Positions 1 through 9,020 of a stretch of 64,000 nucleotides of DNA are shown in pieces. The notes beneath the pieces are model-generated. The model made no database searches. It saw nothing but the letters and a program-made list of their open reading frames with translations, and was not told the DNA's origin. How positions within the stretch are numbered: position 1 is the stretch's first letter; each line of letters starts with the position of its first letter. Source of the DNA: Nostoc punctiforme NIES-2108. Lineage in GTDB: Bacteria; Cyanobacteriota; Cyanobacteriia; Cyanobacteriales; Nostocaceae. Both the position numbers and the translations under genes were made by a program. The stretch lies in NCBI GenBank assembly GCA_003326195.1, contig LXQE01000148.1:65718-129717 (forward strand), written 5' to 3'.

Positions 1-218
1 GAGCGGCTAAGATACTGCTGTCGAATTGCTTTCCAATCTTGATGGTTGAAGTTGGCATCAACATAATTTTTATCTAGGATTTGCCACACTTCATCTACTA
101 GCTTTTGAGGGGTAGCTTGAGTTTTACCTAGAACTTTAGAAGTGTAGAGACTAGTTCCTGTCAGGATTGTGGCAATAACGGCGAGTTCTATCCTGACGAT
201 CAATTTTTGCTTGAACAT
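1..218 (-). CDS. Carboxyl-terminal processing protease (S41/CtpA type), N-terminal part only
   Basis: Partial gene running off the left edge; 72 codons are visible from an ATG at 218. The N-terminus has a basic start followed by a hydrophobic stretch (about residues 7-25), as expected for an export signal. It then reads LVDEVWQILDKNYVD and a FNHQDW segment, which match the conserved start of cyanobacterial C-terminal processing peptidases, periplasmic or lumenal serine proteases that trim protein C-termini. The PDZ and Ser/Lys catalytic regions lie outside the window, so activity and paralog (CtpA, CtpB or CtpC) cannot be judged. Confidence 0.75.
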   Translation of the reverse strand, partial: MFKQKLIVRIELAVIATILTGTSLYTSKVLGKTQATPQKLVDEVWQILDKNYVDANFNHQDWKAIRQQYLSR

Positions 219-332
219 ACTTTAACTATTAAAGAATAATACAGATAGAATTCATTCTGTAGCTTGTTTTTCGGAAAGGGTATTCTGACTCCCGAATTCT
301 GTTTGAGAAAACTACTAGGAATTATCTTGAGA

Positions 333-704
333 TTACCCTTTACGGCGGGGATAGGCAGTCTTAAAAATATCCTGAATTTTAGTCTTTTGTTCAGCCGTGA
401 GATTCAGACTAAACACTGCTTTCCGCATTTTTTCACCTTGTTGCAATTTCGCTGACAATTCCTTCACTTGATCTGGAGTCAGAACTGCCTCAACTTGCTG
501 GCGAATTGCTTCGCGCTTCTGGGCGCGTTCCGGCGTATTCGCTCTAGGAGAGCTTGGTGCAGAAGTGTTGGTATCAGACACCTTTGTCCCAGAGTTGTCA
601 CCTTGAGACACATCGGGAGACTTAGAACTGGTGCAACCTGTGATTCCTCCAACGAGGATAGTTGCAAATAAAAGAGTTGGTAAAATTATCTGTTTTTTAA
701 TCAT
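333..704 (-). CDS. Small secreted lipoprotein, hypothetical (Spy/CpxP-like tail)
   Basis: About 123 residues from the ATG at 704; an upstream in-frame ATG at 818 would add 38 residues without signal character, so the inner start is chosen. The protein begins MIKKQ, has a hydrophobic segment, then GGITGC, a plausible lipobox. A Ser/Thr/Pro/Asn-rich linker follows (about residues 25-60). The C-terminal half is charged and helical with QVEAVLTPDQ and LNLTAEQKTKIQDIF, reminiscent of the LTPEQ-type helices of Spy/CpxP periplasmic proteins. That family link is inference from short motifs. It lies divergently from the kinase gene at 967. Confidence 0.6.
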   Translation of the reverse strand: MIKKQIILPTLLFATILVGGITGCTSSKSPDVSQGDNSGTKVSDTNTSAPSSPRANTPERAQKREAIRQQVEAVLTPDQVKELSAKLQQGEKMRKAVFSLNLTAEQKTKIQDIFKTAYPRRKG

Positions 705-966
705 TGACTTCTCTGGTTTTTGTTGTGTGTAATACGAGTGCTTATCTGAGAGAATGTTTAAAAAGTCGCTACTTGGCTTACACCAGCTAATCTTAAAAGT
801 TGGGATAGATTTGTGCATGAGCTAGAATTCCTAACCTGACCAGTAAAAAAGTACTCAAGTTATTGTGACTTTTTTCCTAATTTAGGAATGCTTAATCAGT
901 CGGAACGGCTCTATTCATACTAGAAAGAGATTCGTTATATAGGAAGAAGAGTTTCATTCTAAAATT

Positions 967-2238
967 GTGAAAATACCTATGGTTTTGTTAAAAAGGCCAT
1001 TGAGTTGGAACAGTTCTATGGTTCTCTTGACCTACCCATCGTTTCGTCTGTTGCTTTACCTAGAGTGGCTGTTATTAGCCACGGCAGTGTTTATGGAAGT
1101 TGTGCTGCCGTTTGAGTTGTCCTGGTCGTTGCTGTTACGAGTTGTTGCGATCGCAACTTTCAGCATGATGGGTTTTAGACTACCGATGGTGAAGCTAGAA
1201 ACAAAATTATTTTATACAGCCCTCGAATTCGGTTTAATTTTGCTGCCAACAACTCAACATAGCTTATCTAGTCGCTCCGTTTTCCTGCTGTGTCTAGTAT
1301 TGGTGATGCGGAGTTGTCTAATATTTAAGCGATCGGGACAGTTGCTTGTCTTGGGTTTATCTCTGCTTACTTATGGAACACTGGTTTTATCAAGACCGAT
1401 TGTACCTGATAAGTTTATGAGAGAAAAGCTGATCGCTATGTCTTTGGATTGGCGATTAAGTAATATATTATTGTTTAGCTTAACGTTAGTATTCGCTTTA
1501 TTGTTAATCAATGCTCTGCTTGCAGAGCGCCAAAGTCGAGAGCAGTTAGAAATTGCCCATCTGCAATTAGAGATTACCAATCAACAGCTATGTCAGTATG
1601 CGCTACGGATTGAAGATCAGGCAACCTTGCAGGAACGCAATCGAATTGCCCGCGAAATTCATGATGGGTTAGGACACACTCTAGTTGCCCAAACTATTCA
1701 GATTAACAACACCTTGTTGTTCTGGGAATCAAATAATGACAAAGCATTAACATTTCTCAAACAGGCAAAGGAATTGGGCGCTGAGGCGCTGCTAGAAATT
1801 CGGCGATCGCTTTCTCTTTTACGTTCAAATCCTTTGCAAGGGCAATCTCTCAAATCAGCTATTGAAAAGCTGCTGACAGATTTTCACCAAACCACAGGTA
1901 TTGAACCATCCTGTAAAATTAACGTGCCGCACACTTTACCAACAGAAGTAAACACTGCATTATACCGTATTGTGCAAGAATCGCTGACAAATATTTGCAA
2001 ACACGCTCAGGCGACAAGTGTCACTGTTGGACTACTGGCTCACGCTGGGATGATTCATCTGTCAATCGAAGATAATGGAAAAGGATTTAACCCCACTCAA
2101 AATACAACCGGATTTGGGCTACAAGGGATGCGAGAACGGGCGGTTGCACTGGGCGCTCAGTTGAATCTCCAGAGTCAACTAGGAACAGGTTGCTGTATTT
2201 CTGTTTGTTTGCCACTATCAAAGCTGTTGGTGTTTTAG
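967..2238 (+). CDS. Membrane sensor histidine kinase, NarL-partner type (HisKA_3)
   Basis: 423 residues from GTG at 967 (an ATG four codons later is an alternative). The N-terminal ~190 residues form several hydrophobic segments with no recognised sensor domain, ending in a transmembrane helix and a coiled-coil linker (about 190-222). The HisKA_3 motif ERNRIAREIHDGLGH places the phosphorylated His at about residue 232. The HATPase domain carries the N box (ALYRIVQESLTNICKHA), DNGKGF and the GFGLQGMRERA lid. The response-regulator gene starts one base after its stop codon, so the two form a co-transcribed two-component pair. The signal sensed is unknown. Confidence 0.88.
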   Translation: MKIPMVLLKRPLSWNSSMVLLTYPSFRLLLYLEWLLLATAVFMEVVLPFELSWSLLLRVVAIATFSMMGFRLPMVKLETKLFYTALEFGLILLPTTQHSLSSRSVFLLCLVLVMRSCLIFKRSGQLLVLGLSLLTYGTLVLSRPIVPDKFMREKLIAMSLDWRLSNILLFSLTLVFALLLINALLAERQSREQLEIAHLQLEITNQQLCQYALRIEDQATLQERNRIAREIHDGLGHTLVAQTIQINNTLLFWESNNDKALTFLKQAKELGAEALLEIRRSLSLLRSNPLQGQSLKSAIEKLLTDFHQTTGIEPSCKINVPHTLPTEVNTALYRIVQESLTNICKHAQATSVTVGLLAHAGMIHLSIEDNGKGFNPTQNTTGFGLQGMRERAVALGAQLNLQSQLGTGCCISVCLPLSKLLVF

Positions 2239-2239
2239 T

Positions 2240-2887
2240 ATGATTCAGATTTTATTAGTTGACGATCAGCATCTTATTCGTCAGGGACTTAAGAGTATGC
2301 TTGAGTCGAATGCAGAGATTCAGGTAATCGGTGAGGCGGAGAATGGGCAACGGGCACTCGAACAAATTCCCGCACTACAACCTGATATCGTGCTAATGGA
2401 TGTTCGGATGCCCGTCATGGATGGAGTTGCCACAACAAAAGCGATCGCTCAACAATATCCTGACATTAAGGTTCTCGTCCTCACCACTTTTGATGATGAC
2501 GAGTATGTTTTCCAGGCGATGCAGGTGGGTGCAAGGGGCTATTTGCTCAAGGATACCGAACCTGAAGAACTAATGTTGGCAATTCGAGCCGTCTATAAGG
2601 GACAAACTCTACTAGGTCCAGGATTGTTTGAGAAAGCACTCATGCCGATTGCCGTACCTATGCCATCCGTGGAACCCCCTCCAGAATTGGCGCAACTTAC
2701 ACCCAGAGAATTAGATGTGTTGCGGTTAATTGCTTCTGGAGCTAATAACCGTGAAATTGCTGAATCCCTGTTTCTTTCAGAAAACACTGTTAAAAATTAT
2801 GTTACCAATATTCTGAGTCGCTTAAGTTTGCGCGATCGCACTCAAGCCGCTTTATTTGCCCATTCGTTGTTTAGTGGACTTAAATAA
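2240..2887 (+). CDS. NarL/FixJ-type response regulator, partner of the 967-2238 kinase
   Basis: 215 residues. Receiver domain at about 1-120 with acidic pocket VDDQ, phospho-acceptor Asp about residue 54 (VLMDVRMP) and Lys in YLLKD. The LuxR-type DNA-binding domain at about 148-210 reads LTPRELDVLRLIASGANNREIAESLFLSENTVKNYV, a typical GerE helix-turn-helix. The start codon lies two bases after the kinase stop, implying translational coupling. Target genes cannot be told from sequence. Confidence 0.9.
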   Translation: MIQILLVDDQHLIRQGLKSMLESNAEIQVIGEAENGQRALEQIPALQPDIVLMDVRMPVMDGVATTKAIAQQYPDIKVLVLTTFDDDEYVFQAMQVGARGYLLKDTEPEELMLAIRAVYKGQTLLGPGLFEKALMPIAVPMPSVEPPPELAQLTPRELDVLRLIASGANNREIAESLFLSENTVKNYVTNILSRLSLRDRTQAALFAHSLFSGLK

Positions 2888-2966
2888 AGAGATTTTTAAC
2901 TCTCAATTTATCGGTAATTTAATATATTGAAAACACGCCCTACTACTAGAAGGCAGCAGAACTCTT

Positions 2967-2990
2967 TGTCATTCGTCATTCATCATTCGT
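2967..2990. repeat. Short tandem heptamer repeat (TCATTCG/STRR type)
   Basis: Three tandem copies of a GTCATTC-like heptamer (GTCATTC, GTCATTC, ATCATTC) between the regulator gene and the convergent ClC gene. Such short tandemly repeated repetitive heptamers are known from Nostocales genomes. No function is evident here. Confidence 0.6.
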
Positions 2991-3022
2991 AATACTCTAC
3001 GGGTAGGGTTGCGCCTATGTAA

Positions 3023-5629
3023 TTAAGTTTTGACCATGATAACCGTACAATTACTCTTGCGAGAAATATTCTCGGCAATATTTCCTTGAATTGCTTGTTG
3101 TAGTAAACTTTCACGGCTAGCTCCCAGAACAATCACATCACTGTTGTCAAGTTCTGCGCACTTCAGGACAGCATCAGAAACAGAATTGGCACGAACTGGA
3201 GTAGCCACCACTTTACCGCTAACTCGGCGTTGGAGAAAGTGAACAGATTTATCTAATAATGTTGTGTCAGGAATGGAGTTAGTCGGCTGGAAAACCTGAC
3301 ATAGCTTGATTTGTGGTGATGTACTTAAAGAAGCAAGAGCAGGTAATAACTTAATTGCTTGGCTGGAGTTAGGGCCGCCTGCCATTGGCAATAACCAACG
3401 GTCAAAGGATCTTTTATCATCCAATTTAGCCAAGATAACATCACAACCTGCCTGTCGAATTATGGTATCCACCACTCGGCTAAAAACTCTACCAGGAGTT
3501 GATGTACTGCCTTTCCATCCCATCAGCACCAAGTCAATATGTCGTTCTTTGACAGTCTCTAAAATTGCCCCAGCAACATTATGGGCAACTCGGATCTCGG
3601 TATGAACGGGAATCCGCGAATTCTCTCCTAACAGTATTGCTCGTTGCAAAAGTTGAAGGCTTTTGCTGATTTGTACTGGTGTTTCCGATGGGATGCGGCT
3701 AGACGAAACGATAATCACTTGTAGGCATTCTATTTCGTAATTGCGATCTTTGGCGATCGCAACTGCCATTTGTAGTAAAGTCTCGGCTGTCTGAGGATGT
3801 GAAAGTGGTACTAACAATCTACCTTTGCCTGTAGCTGGAGCGCGAGTTTGGTAAACCACATAAGAAGGTGCTGATTTACGTTCTATTTGTTCGCTATTAC
3901 CACTGAGTTGCTCTGCTTCTACACGGATAATATCACTACGAGTAATAATTCCTATGAGCTTGCGACCTTCTGTAACAGGCAAGCAGCTGAGGTGATAACG
4001 ATTGAGTATATGCAGTACATGAGCTAGTGTAGCTGTGGGAGTTACTGTCACTGGCTCTGGTGTCATAATCTCGCTAATAGTTGTATCTCCACTTAACTGT
4101 TGCGAAGCAATATTAACTAAATCTTTCTGAGTCACAATGCCAACAACTTTACCATTCTCTAAAACCGGAAAGTTGCGATGGTGAGAGTGGGAAAATGCCT
4201 GTACTGCTTCATCAGTACTCATTTGGCTAGAGAGGGTTTCTACACGCCGTTGCATCACATCTACGGCACTCAGTTGCGCTAGAAGTCCCTCTGTGCTTGG
4301 CTCCTTGGTGATGTGAATCCCTTTCCACTCTAGTAGAAGGTCGTAGAGCGATCGATGGTCAATTTTTTCTGCTACTAAATAGGCAACCACAGACGCAATC
4401 ATTAGCGGTAGCACCAGATTGAAATCTGTTGTCATCTCAAATACAATGACAACTGCTGTAATTGGTACTTTGGAGACAGCGCTAAAAAAGGCAGCCATAC
4501 CCACATGAGCATAGACTGTTGCAGCACTCATTCCCAGTAAACTGTGTTCGACAGCACCCACTAAGTAACCAAGAGCAGCACCCAAGGCTAAGGTGGGAAC
4601 TAGTAAACCCCCTGGCGCTCCAGAGCCGTAGGTAAAAATAATTAGGGTAAACTGGACTAAAAGAGCGATCGCTGCAAATGACCAATTAGCACTACCCACA
4701 AGCAAAATTTCTCTCAGCCCAGCATGATCCCGAAAGGCAGCAGGTAAAAAGGCGATCGCCACACCACTGACTAACCCAGCGATTCCAATTCGCCAGGGTA
4801 AACTCAACCTTACCAGGCGGCGGTTAATTGCTAGACTCTCAAGAATACCTTTATTAAACAGAATGCCTAGAAGTCCCGCCAGCACTCCCAAAATCAAGTA
4901 AAAAGGGATTTCCTGAGCGAAGAAAGTTGTATCGGGAAGACCTAAATTTAAATGATTCAGATCCAAGCTGTGACTACCATAGAGCCGGGAAATGACTGAA
5001 GCGATGAAAGAAGCCAAAATCGCAGTACCAAGAGTGATACCTGATACATCTTGGAGTAATTCTTCCACTACAAAAAGCACACCTGCGATCGGTGCATTAA
5101 AAGCCGCAGCTAATCCAGCCCCGGCTCCGGCGGCGATCAGTTGGCGACGATGCTCTGGTGAAGTCGGTGCCCAATTACTCAGTTGATTTGCCAACGCTGC
5201 CCCAATTTGGACAGTTGGTCCTTCCCGTCCCAAAGGCATTCCAGAACCCAACACTAATGTCGCGCTGATCAACTTGACCAAAGCAATCCGCAGATTTAAC
5301 GGCATTGGTACGCGAGCCAATACGGCTTTGACTTCAGACATCCCACTACCTGATGCTTCCGGTGCAAAACGCTCTACTAGCCAACCAGCTAAAATTCCCC
5401 CTACTAATCCAATACCCGGTAGCACTAAGTAGGCAGGTAAAAGGTAAGAAACACGCACTCGCAATGCGCCTGCCCAATCAACTGCCTGTCCTAACAGAAC
5501 TGCCGCTAACCCAGAAACTAGACCAATCAGGCAAGCTTCCACGAAAGCCAAGCGCCTGGGTTGAACCAACTGACGAGAAAGCCTCAACCAGAGAATTTTA
5601 CCCCTGGCTAACATATTTTTAGCAATCAC
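3023..5629 (-). CDS. ClC-family chloride/anion channel or antiporter with CBS pair and two UspA domains
   Basis: 868 residues. The ClC membrane core (about 25-430) has the signature GSGMPLGREGPTVQ, with the gating glutamate at about residue 136, and GSGAPGGLLVPTLALG, a second selectivity loop. A CBS domain pair follows (about 455-580: VMQRRVETL, IMTPEPVTVTPTATL). The C-terminus carries two universal-stress-protein-like domains (about 605-735 and 745-868); the last has the VIVLGASRESLLQQ stretch close to UspA nucleotide-binding loops. Cyanobacteria and proteobacteria often have such ClC-CBS-UspA fusions, in which nucleotide binding probably controls transport. Transporter versus channel mode cannot be decided by eye; the gating Glu is present. 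Monocistronic by context. Confidence 0.9.
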   Translation of the reverse strand: MIAKNMLARGKILWLRLSRQLVQPRRLAFVEACLIGLVSGLAAVLLGQAVDWAGALRVRVSYLLPAYLVLPGIGLVGGILAGWLVERFAPEASGSGMSEVKAVLARVPMPLNLRIALVKLISATLVLGSGMPLGREGPTVQIGAALANQLSNWAPTSPEHRRQLIAAGAGAGLAAAFNAPIAGVLFVVEELLQDVSGITLGTAILASFIASVISRLYGSHSLDLNHLNLGLPDTTFFAQEIPFYLILGVLAGLLGILFNKGILESLAINRRLVRLSLPWRIGIAGLVSGVAIAFLPAAFRDHAGLREILLVGSANWSFAAIALLVQFTLIIFTYGSGAPGGLLVPTLALGAALGYLVGAVEHSLLGMSAATVYAHVGMAAFFSAVSKVPITAVVIVFEMTTDFNLVLPLMIASVVAYLVAEKIDHRSLYDLLLEWKGIHITKEPSTEGLLAQLSAVDVMQRRVETLSSQMSTDEAVQAFSHSHHRNFPVLENGKVVGIVTQKDLVNIASQQLSGDTTISEIMTPEPVTVTPTATLAHVLHILNRYHLSCLPVTEGRKLIGIITRSDIIRVEAEQLSGNSEQIERKSAPSYVVYQTRAPATGKGRLLVPLSHPQTAETLLQMAVAIAKDRNYEIECLQVIIVSSSRIPSETPVQISKSLQLLQRAILLGENSRIPVHTEIRVAHNVAGAILETVKERHIDLVLMGWKGSTSTPGRVFSRVVDTIIRQAGCDVILAKLDDKRSFDRWLLPMAGGPNSSQAIKLLPALASLSTSPQIKLCQVFQPTNSIPDTTLLDKSVHFLQRRVSGKVVATPVRANSVSDAVLKCAELDNSDVIVLGASRESLLQQAIQGNIAENISRKSNCTVIMVKT

Positions 5630-5990
5630 TTGTCATTAATGAAGGTATATAAATGTCTGAAATGTCTTACCGTTCACCCTATTCATAGAGTTTCATAAGA
5701 AAATGAAATCAGAATGAAATTTTTCTATGCCTAAAGATAGATATATGCAGTATTAGGACAGTACGTATAATACTTTATACTTAAAAATACTGTTTTAATA
5801 CAGCCAACCCTAATCATCTGCGTTTGTTTCTTTCATATCTTTATAAAGCCAAACCAAATAAAGTTTGGTGTTGTGTGCAATTTACTAATTTGCTGTCAAT
5901 CCTCTGAAGATTTGTAGGTATTCTATCTACCTCTATGTACAGCAAAATGAATATCTGTGTGCGGTTAACATATCTAATCTAAGAATTATG
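5630..5990. other. Intergenic region, nothing recognised
   Basis: About 360 AT-rich bases between the ClC gene start and the acyltransferase remnant. It must hold the ClC promoter (minus strand) but no box could be assigned with confidence. No ORF of coding character, RNA gene or repeat was seen. Confidence 0.4.
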
Positions 5991-6215
5991 TCAAATCACA
6001 GCATTTTTTACTTTTCGCTTTTTTAAGAAACCAGACATAAATGGCCGCTCAAAGAATAAGTAAAAACAGTAAGCAATGATTAATGACATTGCCGTGCCTA
6101 GTAAATAGGATGCGGCTGCAAACATATCTGGTGAGATGGGTAGATAAAACAGAAAGTAACACACGAAGACTAAAACTAGCCCATAAATCAGATATAGGCT
6201 GCATGGCAAACGCAT
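5991..6215 (-). pseudogene. Probable C-terminal remnant of an acyltransferase-3 family membrane protein
   Basis: 74 codons directly preceded in frame by a TAG stop. Two or three hydrophobic helices are visible, ending in YCFYLFFERPFMSGFLKKRK. A final transmembrane helix followed by an ERPF-type motif and a basic tail is characteristic of OafA/YrhL-like acyltransferase-3 proteins, which are usually 350 residues or more. No N-terminal part was found upstream. It could instead be an independent small membrane protein; the remnant reading is inference. Confidence 0.4.
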
Positions 6216-6300
6216 CTAAATTACTCTTGACCACGACCAAGATTAAGAATCAACGCTCATAATCAGTATTTATCGCTTGGTCTAGTTTGCAGAACTCAAA

Positions 6301-6330
6301 GCGATGCCTGCGGCGGGCTACGCCAACGCC
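6301..6330. repeat. Short palindromic repeat (GGGCTACGCC family)
   Basis: Reads GCGATGCCTGCGGCGGGCTA then CGCCAACGCC. It belongs to the same dispersed family as copies at 6534, 13868, 26320, 32909 and 32961, sharing a GCGATG-T/C-CTGCGACGGGC core followed by TACGCCTACGC. These are abundant interspersed repeats of Nostocales. Confidence 0.6.
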
Positions 6331-6533
6331 TAAAGTTTTAGCAAGAAGCATAAGTTAATGAGATTGATTTATTTCATGGAGTTTTCCTTTCTTGAAGGAC
6401 GTATTGGGGGTGTGATTTATTTCGAGGATATAAAAATTGGGTTAATTGCAGTATCGGCGGATTATCCCCCTACCGATGCGGTTAAGTATTCACGTTTTTC
6501 TGAGATAATTCAACTGTCGGCTCCTAATCGCAA

Positions 6534-6561
6534 CGATGTCTACGACGGGCTACGCCTACGC
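6534..6561. repeat. Short palindromic repeat (GGGCTACGCC family)
   Basis: Near-exact copy of the dispersed element (CGATGTCTACGACGGGCTAC then GCCTACGC), lying just downstream of the SDR gene end. Together with the 6301 copy it brackets about 200 bases without a convincing gene. Confidence 0.6.
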
Positions 6562-6577
6562 AATTGAGATTCACTCT

Positions 6578-7258
6578 TTAATGTATAGTCAAGGGAATCC
6601 CGTTATCTTTGGGTTTTAAATTGAGAATAAATGGCACAGCTTTCAATACCCAATCGGATACGGGTGTATAATTAGCAGCTTCTTCTCCAAAGCTAATAGA
6701 AAGCATATCTGTATGAATAATACCTGGATTGAGGGGTATAGCTGCCATACCATTCGGCAATTCTTGTGCCAAAGAACGAGTTAATCCTTCTATTGCCCAC
6801 TTGGAAGCACAATATGGTGCAACTTGGGCTGAAGTCGAACGTCCCCAGCCAGAACTAAAGTTAACAATAATACCCCGTTTGTTTTTCACCATTGCTGGTA
6901 CGAAATGGCGAATTATATTCGCTACTCCTTTGATATTAATATCTATTAGATCCGAAAATTCTTCAGAAGGTATTTCCCACAAAGGTGCTGGATAATTGGT
7001 AATTGCCGCATTATTAATTACTATATCTGGCGGTGAATATTTTTGAAGTACGTCTTGGGCCCATTTTTCTACAAGCTGTTCATTTGCCACGTCTACAGAT
7101 GTGAAATCGTTGGGCGCACTAAATTTATGGCATATTTTCTCGAGCGCATCTGATGAACGGGCACAACCAATAACAGTATGTCCCTGTTGAATAAAACCCT
7201 CGGTCATCGCATAACCTAGACCTTTACTTATGCCTGTAATTAAGATGAGCTTACTCAT
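6578..7258 (-). CDS. Short-chain dehydrogenase/reductase (classical SDR)
   Basis: 226 residues, slightly short of the usual ~250. NAD(P)-binding TGISKGLG at residues 8-15, NNAA at about 82-85, catalytic Ser near 135-136 (NFSSGWG) and YCASK with Tyr149/Lys153. All classical SDR catalytic residues are present, so an active soluble oxidoreductase is expected; substrate unknown. It starts nine bases after the stop of the RpaB-type regulator gene, suggesting one transcript. Confidence 0.88.
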   Translation of the reverse strand: MSKLILITGISKGLGYAMTEGFIQQGHTVIGCARSSDALEKICHKFSAPNDFTSVDVANEQLVEKWAQDVLQKYSPPDIVINNAAITNYPAPLWEIPSEEFSDLIDINIKGVANIIRHFVPAMVKNKRGIIVNFSSGWGRSTSAQVAPYCASKWAIEGLTRSLAQELPNGMAAIPLNPGIIHTDMLSISFGEEAANYTPVSDWVLKAVPFILNLKPKDNGIPLTIH

Positions 7259-7267
7259 ATTTTTCTG

Positions 7268-8041
7268 TTATTCCTGTTCTGAATCAATAATTCGTGGGAA
7301 AAAATAACCATTACCTCTTGCTGTGATAATGAATTCTGGGTCGTTGGGGTCGGATTCTACCTTTGTCCGCAATCGTGAGATATGCACATCTACTACACGG
7401 GTATCTGTATTCATCTCTGGTACAAAGCCCCACAATTGCTGTAATATTTCTAATCGCGAAAAAATCTTTCCTGAATGATTCACTAACAACTCTAATAAGC
7501 TAAACTCCACACCTGTCAACCGAATGCGTTGCTCATTTTTGTAGACTTGCCGTTTATTGATATCAATTTTGAGATTGCCCACATGGATTATCCCAGAGTT
7601 AGGAATAATGTTTACACTGTTTTTGTGGGAGCGCCGCTTTAGTACGCAGGCAATTCGAGCTTCCAGTTCTTTGGGTGAGAAAGGTTTCGTCATGTAGTCA
7701 TCAGCACCAAGTTCTAGCCCAGTTATTCGGTCTGCGACATCTGCCAAGGCTGTTAGCATGATGATTGGTACGTCTGACTCTTTCCGTAATTCTTGACACA
7801 CACCGTAGCCATCCAACTTTGGCATCATTACATCTAGAACTATCAAATCAGGGGTCAAGAGGCGAAAAGCTGACAAAGCTTCTTCACCATCACTAGCTGT
7901 AACTACGCTGTAGCCAATCATTTCTAGCCGCGTCTGTAAAATTCGGCGGATGCTGGCTTCGTCATCTACTACTAAGATTGTGCCTTTATCACCTGATAAG
8001 TTTCTCAACGCTGTTCCTCCACAGCGAGAACTCTCAACCAT
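7268..8041 (-). CDS. OmpR-family response regulator, RpaB (Ycf27)-type
   Basis: 257 residues. Receiver domain from about residue 21 (ILVVDDEASIRRIL) with phospho-acceptor Asp70 in LIVLDVMMPKLDGYG, and a conserved TALADVADRITGLELGADDY region. The winged-helix domain (about 150-250) reads LTGVEFSLLELLV and TRVVDVHISRLRTKVE. These stretches are strongly similar to RpaB/Ycf27, the cyanobacterial regulator of high-light and redox genes. The C-terminal wing (ITARGNGYFFPRI) diverges from canonical RpaB (usually ARGTGYLFQRI), so this may be a paralog rather than the essential rpaB. Probable operon with the downstream SDR gene. Confidence 0.85.
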   Translation of the reverse strand: MVESSRCGGTALRNLSGDKGTILVVDDEASIRRILQTRLEMIGYSVVTASDGEEALSAFRLLTPDLIVLDVMMPKLDGYGVCQELRKESDVPIIMLTALADVADRITGLELGADDYMTKPFSPKELEARIACVLKRRSHKNSVNIIPNSGIIHVGNLKIDINKRQVYKNEQRIRLTGVEFSLLELLVNHSGKIFSRLEILQQLWGFVPEMNTDTRVVDVHISRLRTKVESDPNDPEFIITARGNGYFFPRIIDSEQE

Positions 8042-8428
8042 CTATTATCTGCTCATTAGGAGTCAAAATCACAAAACAGTATTGACTTACAGTTATGATG
8101 AAGAAGCGATCCCTTAATACTTGCATCTGTCCTCCTATTGTGCTAAGACATCTGCACGAAAAAGAAATTTGTACTCAATTGATAAATTATTACAATTAGG
8201 GACTCGTATTTTCAATCTTATAAGTTACGGCTAACTATAACTATAAATTCAATACCTCTGCCAATTTACGAGGGTTCAACGCCTGTAGAAACCGTATGAA
8301 TACGTCCTAGAGAAGTAAGCTTGGCAAAAATCTGGGTTAATAAAATAGACTCAGGCATTTCAGGAAGCATTTTTAACATTTCACGAACATATTGTGTAAT
8401 TAATTTTGTTTATCTACTTATCGTGAGT
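8042..8428. other. Intergenic region with an unrecognised open stretch
   Basis: Upstream region of the RpaB-type gene. On the minus strand, roughly 8269-8398 is open and reads through ATG codons as MLKMLPEMPESILLTQIF, which looks protein-like but was not recognised. It is most likely a further gene remnant next to the dienelactone hydrolase fragment. No RNA gene seen. Confidence 0.25.
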
Positions 8429-8635
8429 TTATCTCAGCGGTTTCTGAATTTTTGTCGCCTCTGCTAAATTCTTTTCAATGTCAACACCGTAGTAACTAAC
8501 GTTGGCATCCGCATCAGTACGTGTTGCCATGAAATATGCCAGTTTGCCGCCCAAACAAAAGCCCACACTGCCGACCTTGCCTGTGCTGCTGGGATACTGC
8601 CGCAGAAAAGACAGACTTGCCTTTATGTCTAGTTG
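8429..8635 (-). pseudogene. Dienelactone hydrolase family fragment
   Basis: A stop-to-stop open frame of about 68 codons without a proper start. It reads VGSVGFCLGGKLAYFMATRT, the nucleophile elbow of dienelactone hydrolases with the catalytic Cys in GFCLGG, followed by VSYYGVDIEKNL, the conserved segment after it. The N-terminal third and the part holding Asp and His are missing, so it is a non-functional remnant of a protein normally about 240 residues. Confidence 0.65.
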
Positions 8636-8655
8636 CTATTTAGACTTTGACCAAA

Positions 8656-8748
8656 TTAAACAGCGTTGCTGAATGCAAGTATGAACAGATCGCTAGCGCC
8701 ATCAGCCTGTTTGAAATAGACACCAGGAAGATAAAGCAAGTACGGCAT
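8656..8748 (-). CDS. Micro-ORF of 30 codons with a ribosome-binding site, unknown
   Basis: ATG at 8748 is preceded at good spacing by AAGGAG. The peptide starts MPYLLYLPGVYF and ends SNAV. It is not recognised. It precedes the dienelactone hydrolase fragment on the same strand, so it may be the broken start of a decayed gene rather than a functional peptide. Confidence 0.25.
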   Translation of the reverse strand: MPYLLYLPGVYFKQADGASDLFILAFSNAV

Positions 8749-8818
8749 GATTTTGCTCTCCTTAGTACAACATTTCATTAATTCATAGCGAATTAACTTT
8801 GGCAGAATTCTGTGTACC

Positions 8819-8888
8819 TACCCTGCGGGAAGGCGTACCACTTCGTGGAAGCAAGCTACGGGTAGCGTCTCCAAGAGTTGCGCCTATG
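8819..8888. repeat. Interspersed palindromic repeat (GCAAGCTACGGGTAGCGTCT family)
   Basis: Carries the elements CCTGCGGGAAGG, GAAGCAAGCTACGGGTAGCG and CAAGAGTTGCGCC, which recur in diverged form at 20401-20500, inside the MITE at 38030-38090, and inside the PKS at 45098-45150. The stem CTACGGGTAG is palindromic. Confidence 0.55.
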
Positions 8889-9020
8889 CCTTTACCTCTA
8901 TGTGACTCTGCGTTTAAAAAAGTTACGAACTTATGCAAAGCTGTACTTAGACAAAAACTGCAACGAAGATGCTTGTCGCATTGCTTTCTGCACCAATTTC
9001 GCCTTCATAAAACAACAGAT

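Noticed and set aside
6358..6567. 69-codon plus ORF between dispersed repeats
   Set aside because: Its end lies in the palindromic repeat and its sequence is not recognisable; more likely fortuitous.
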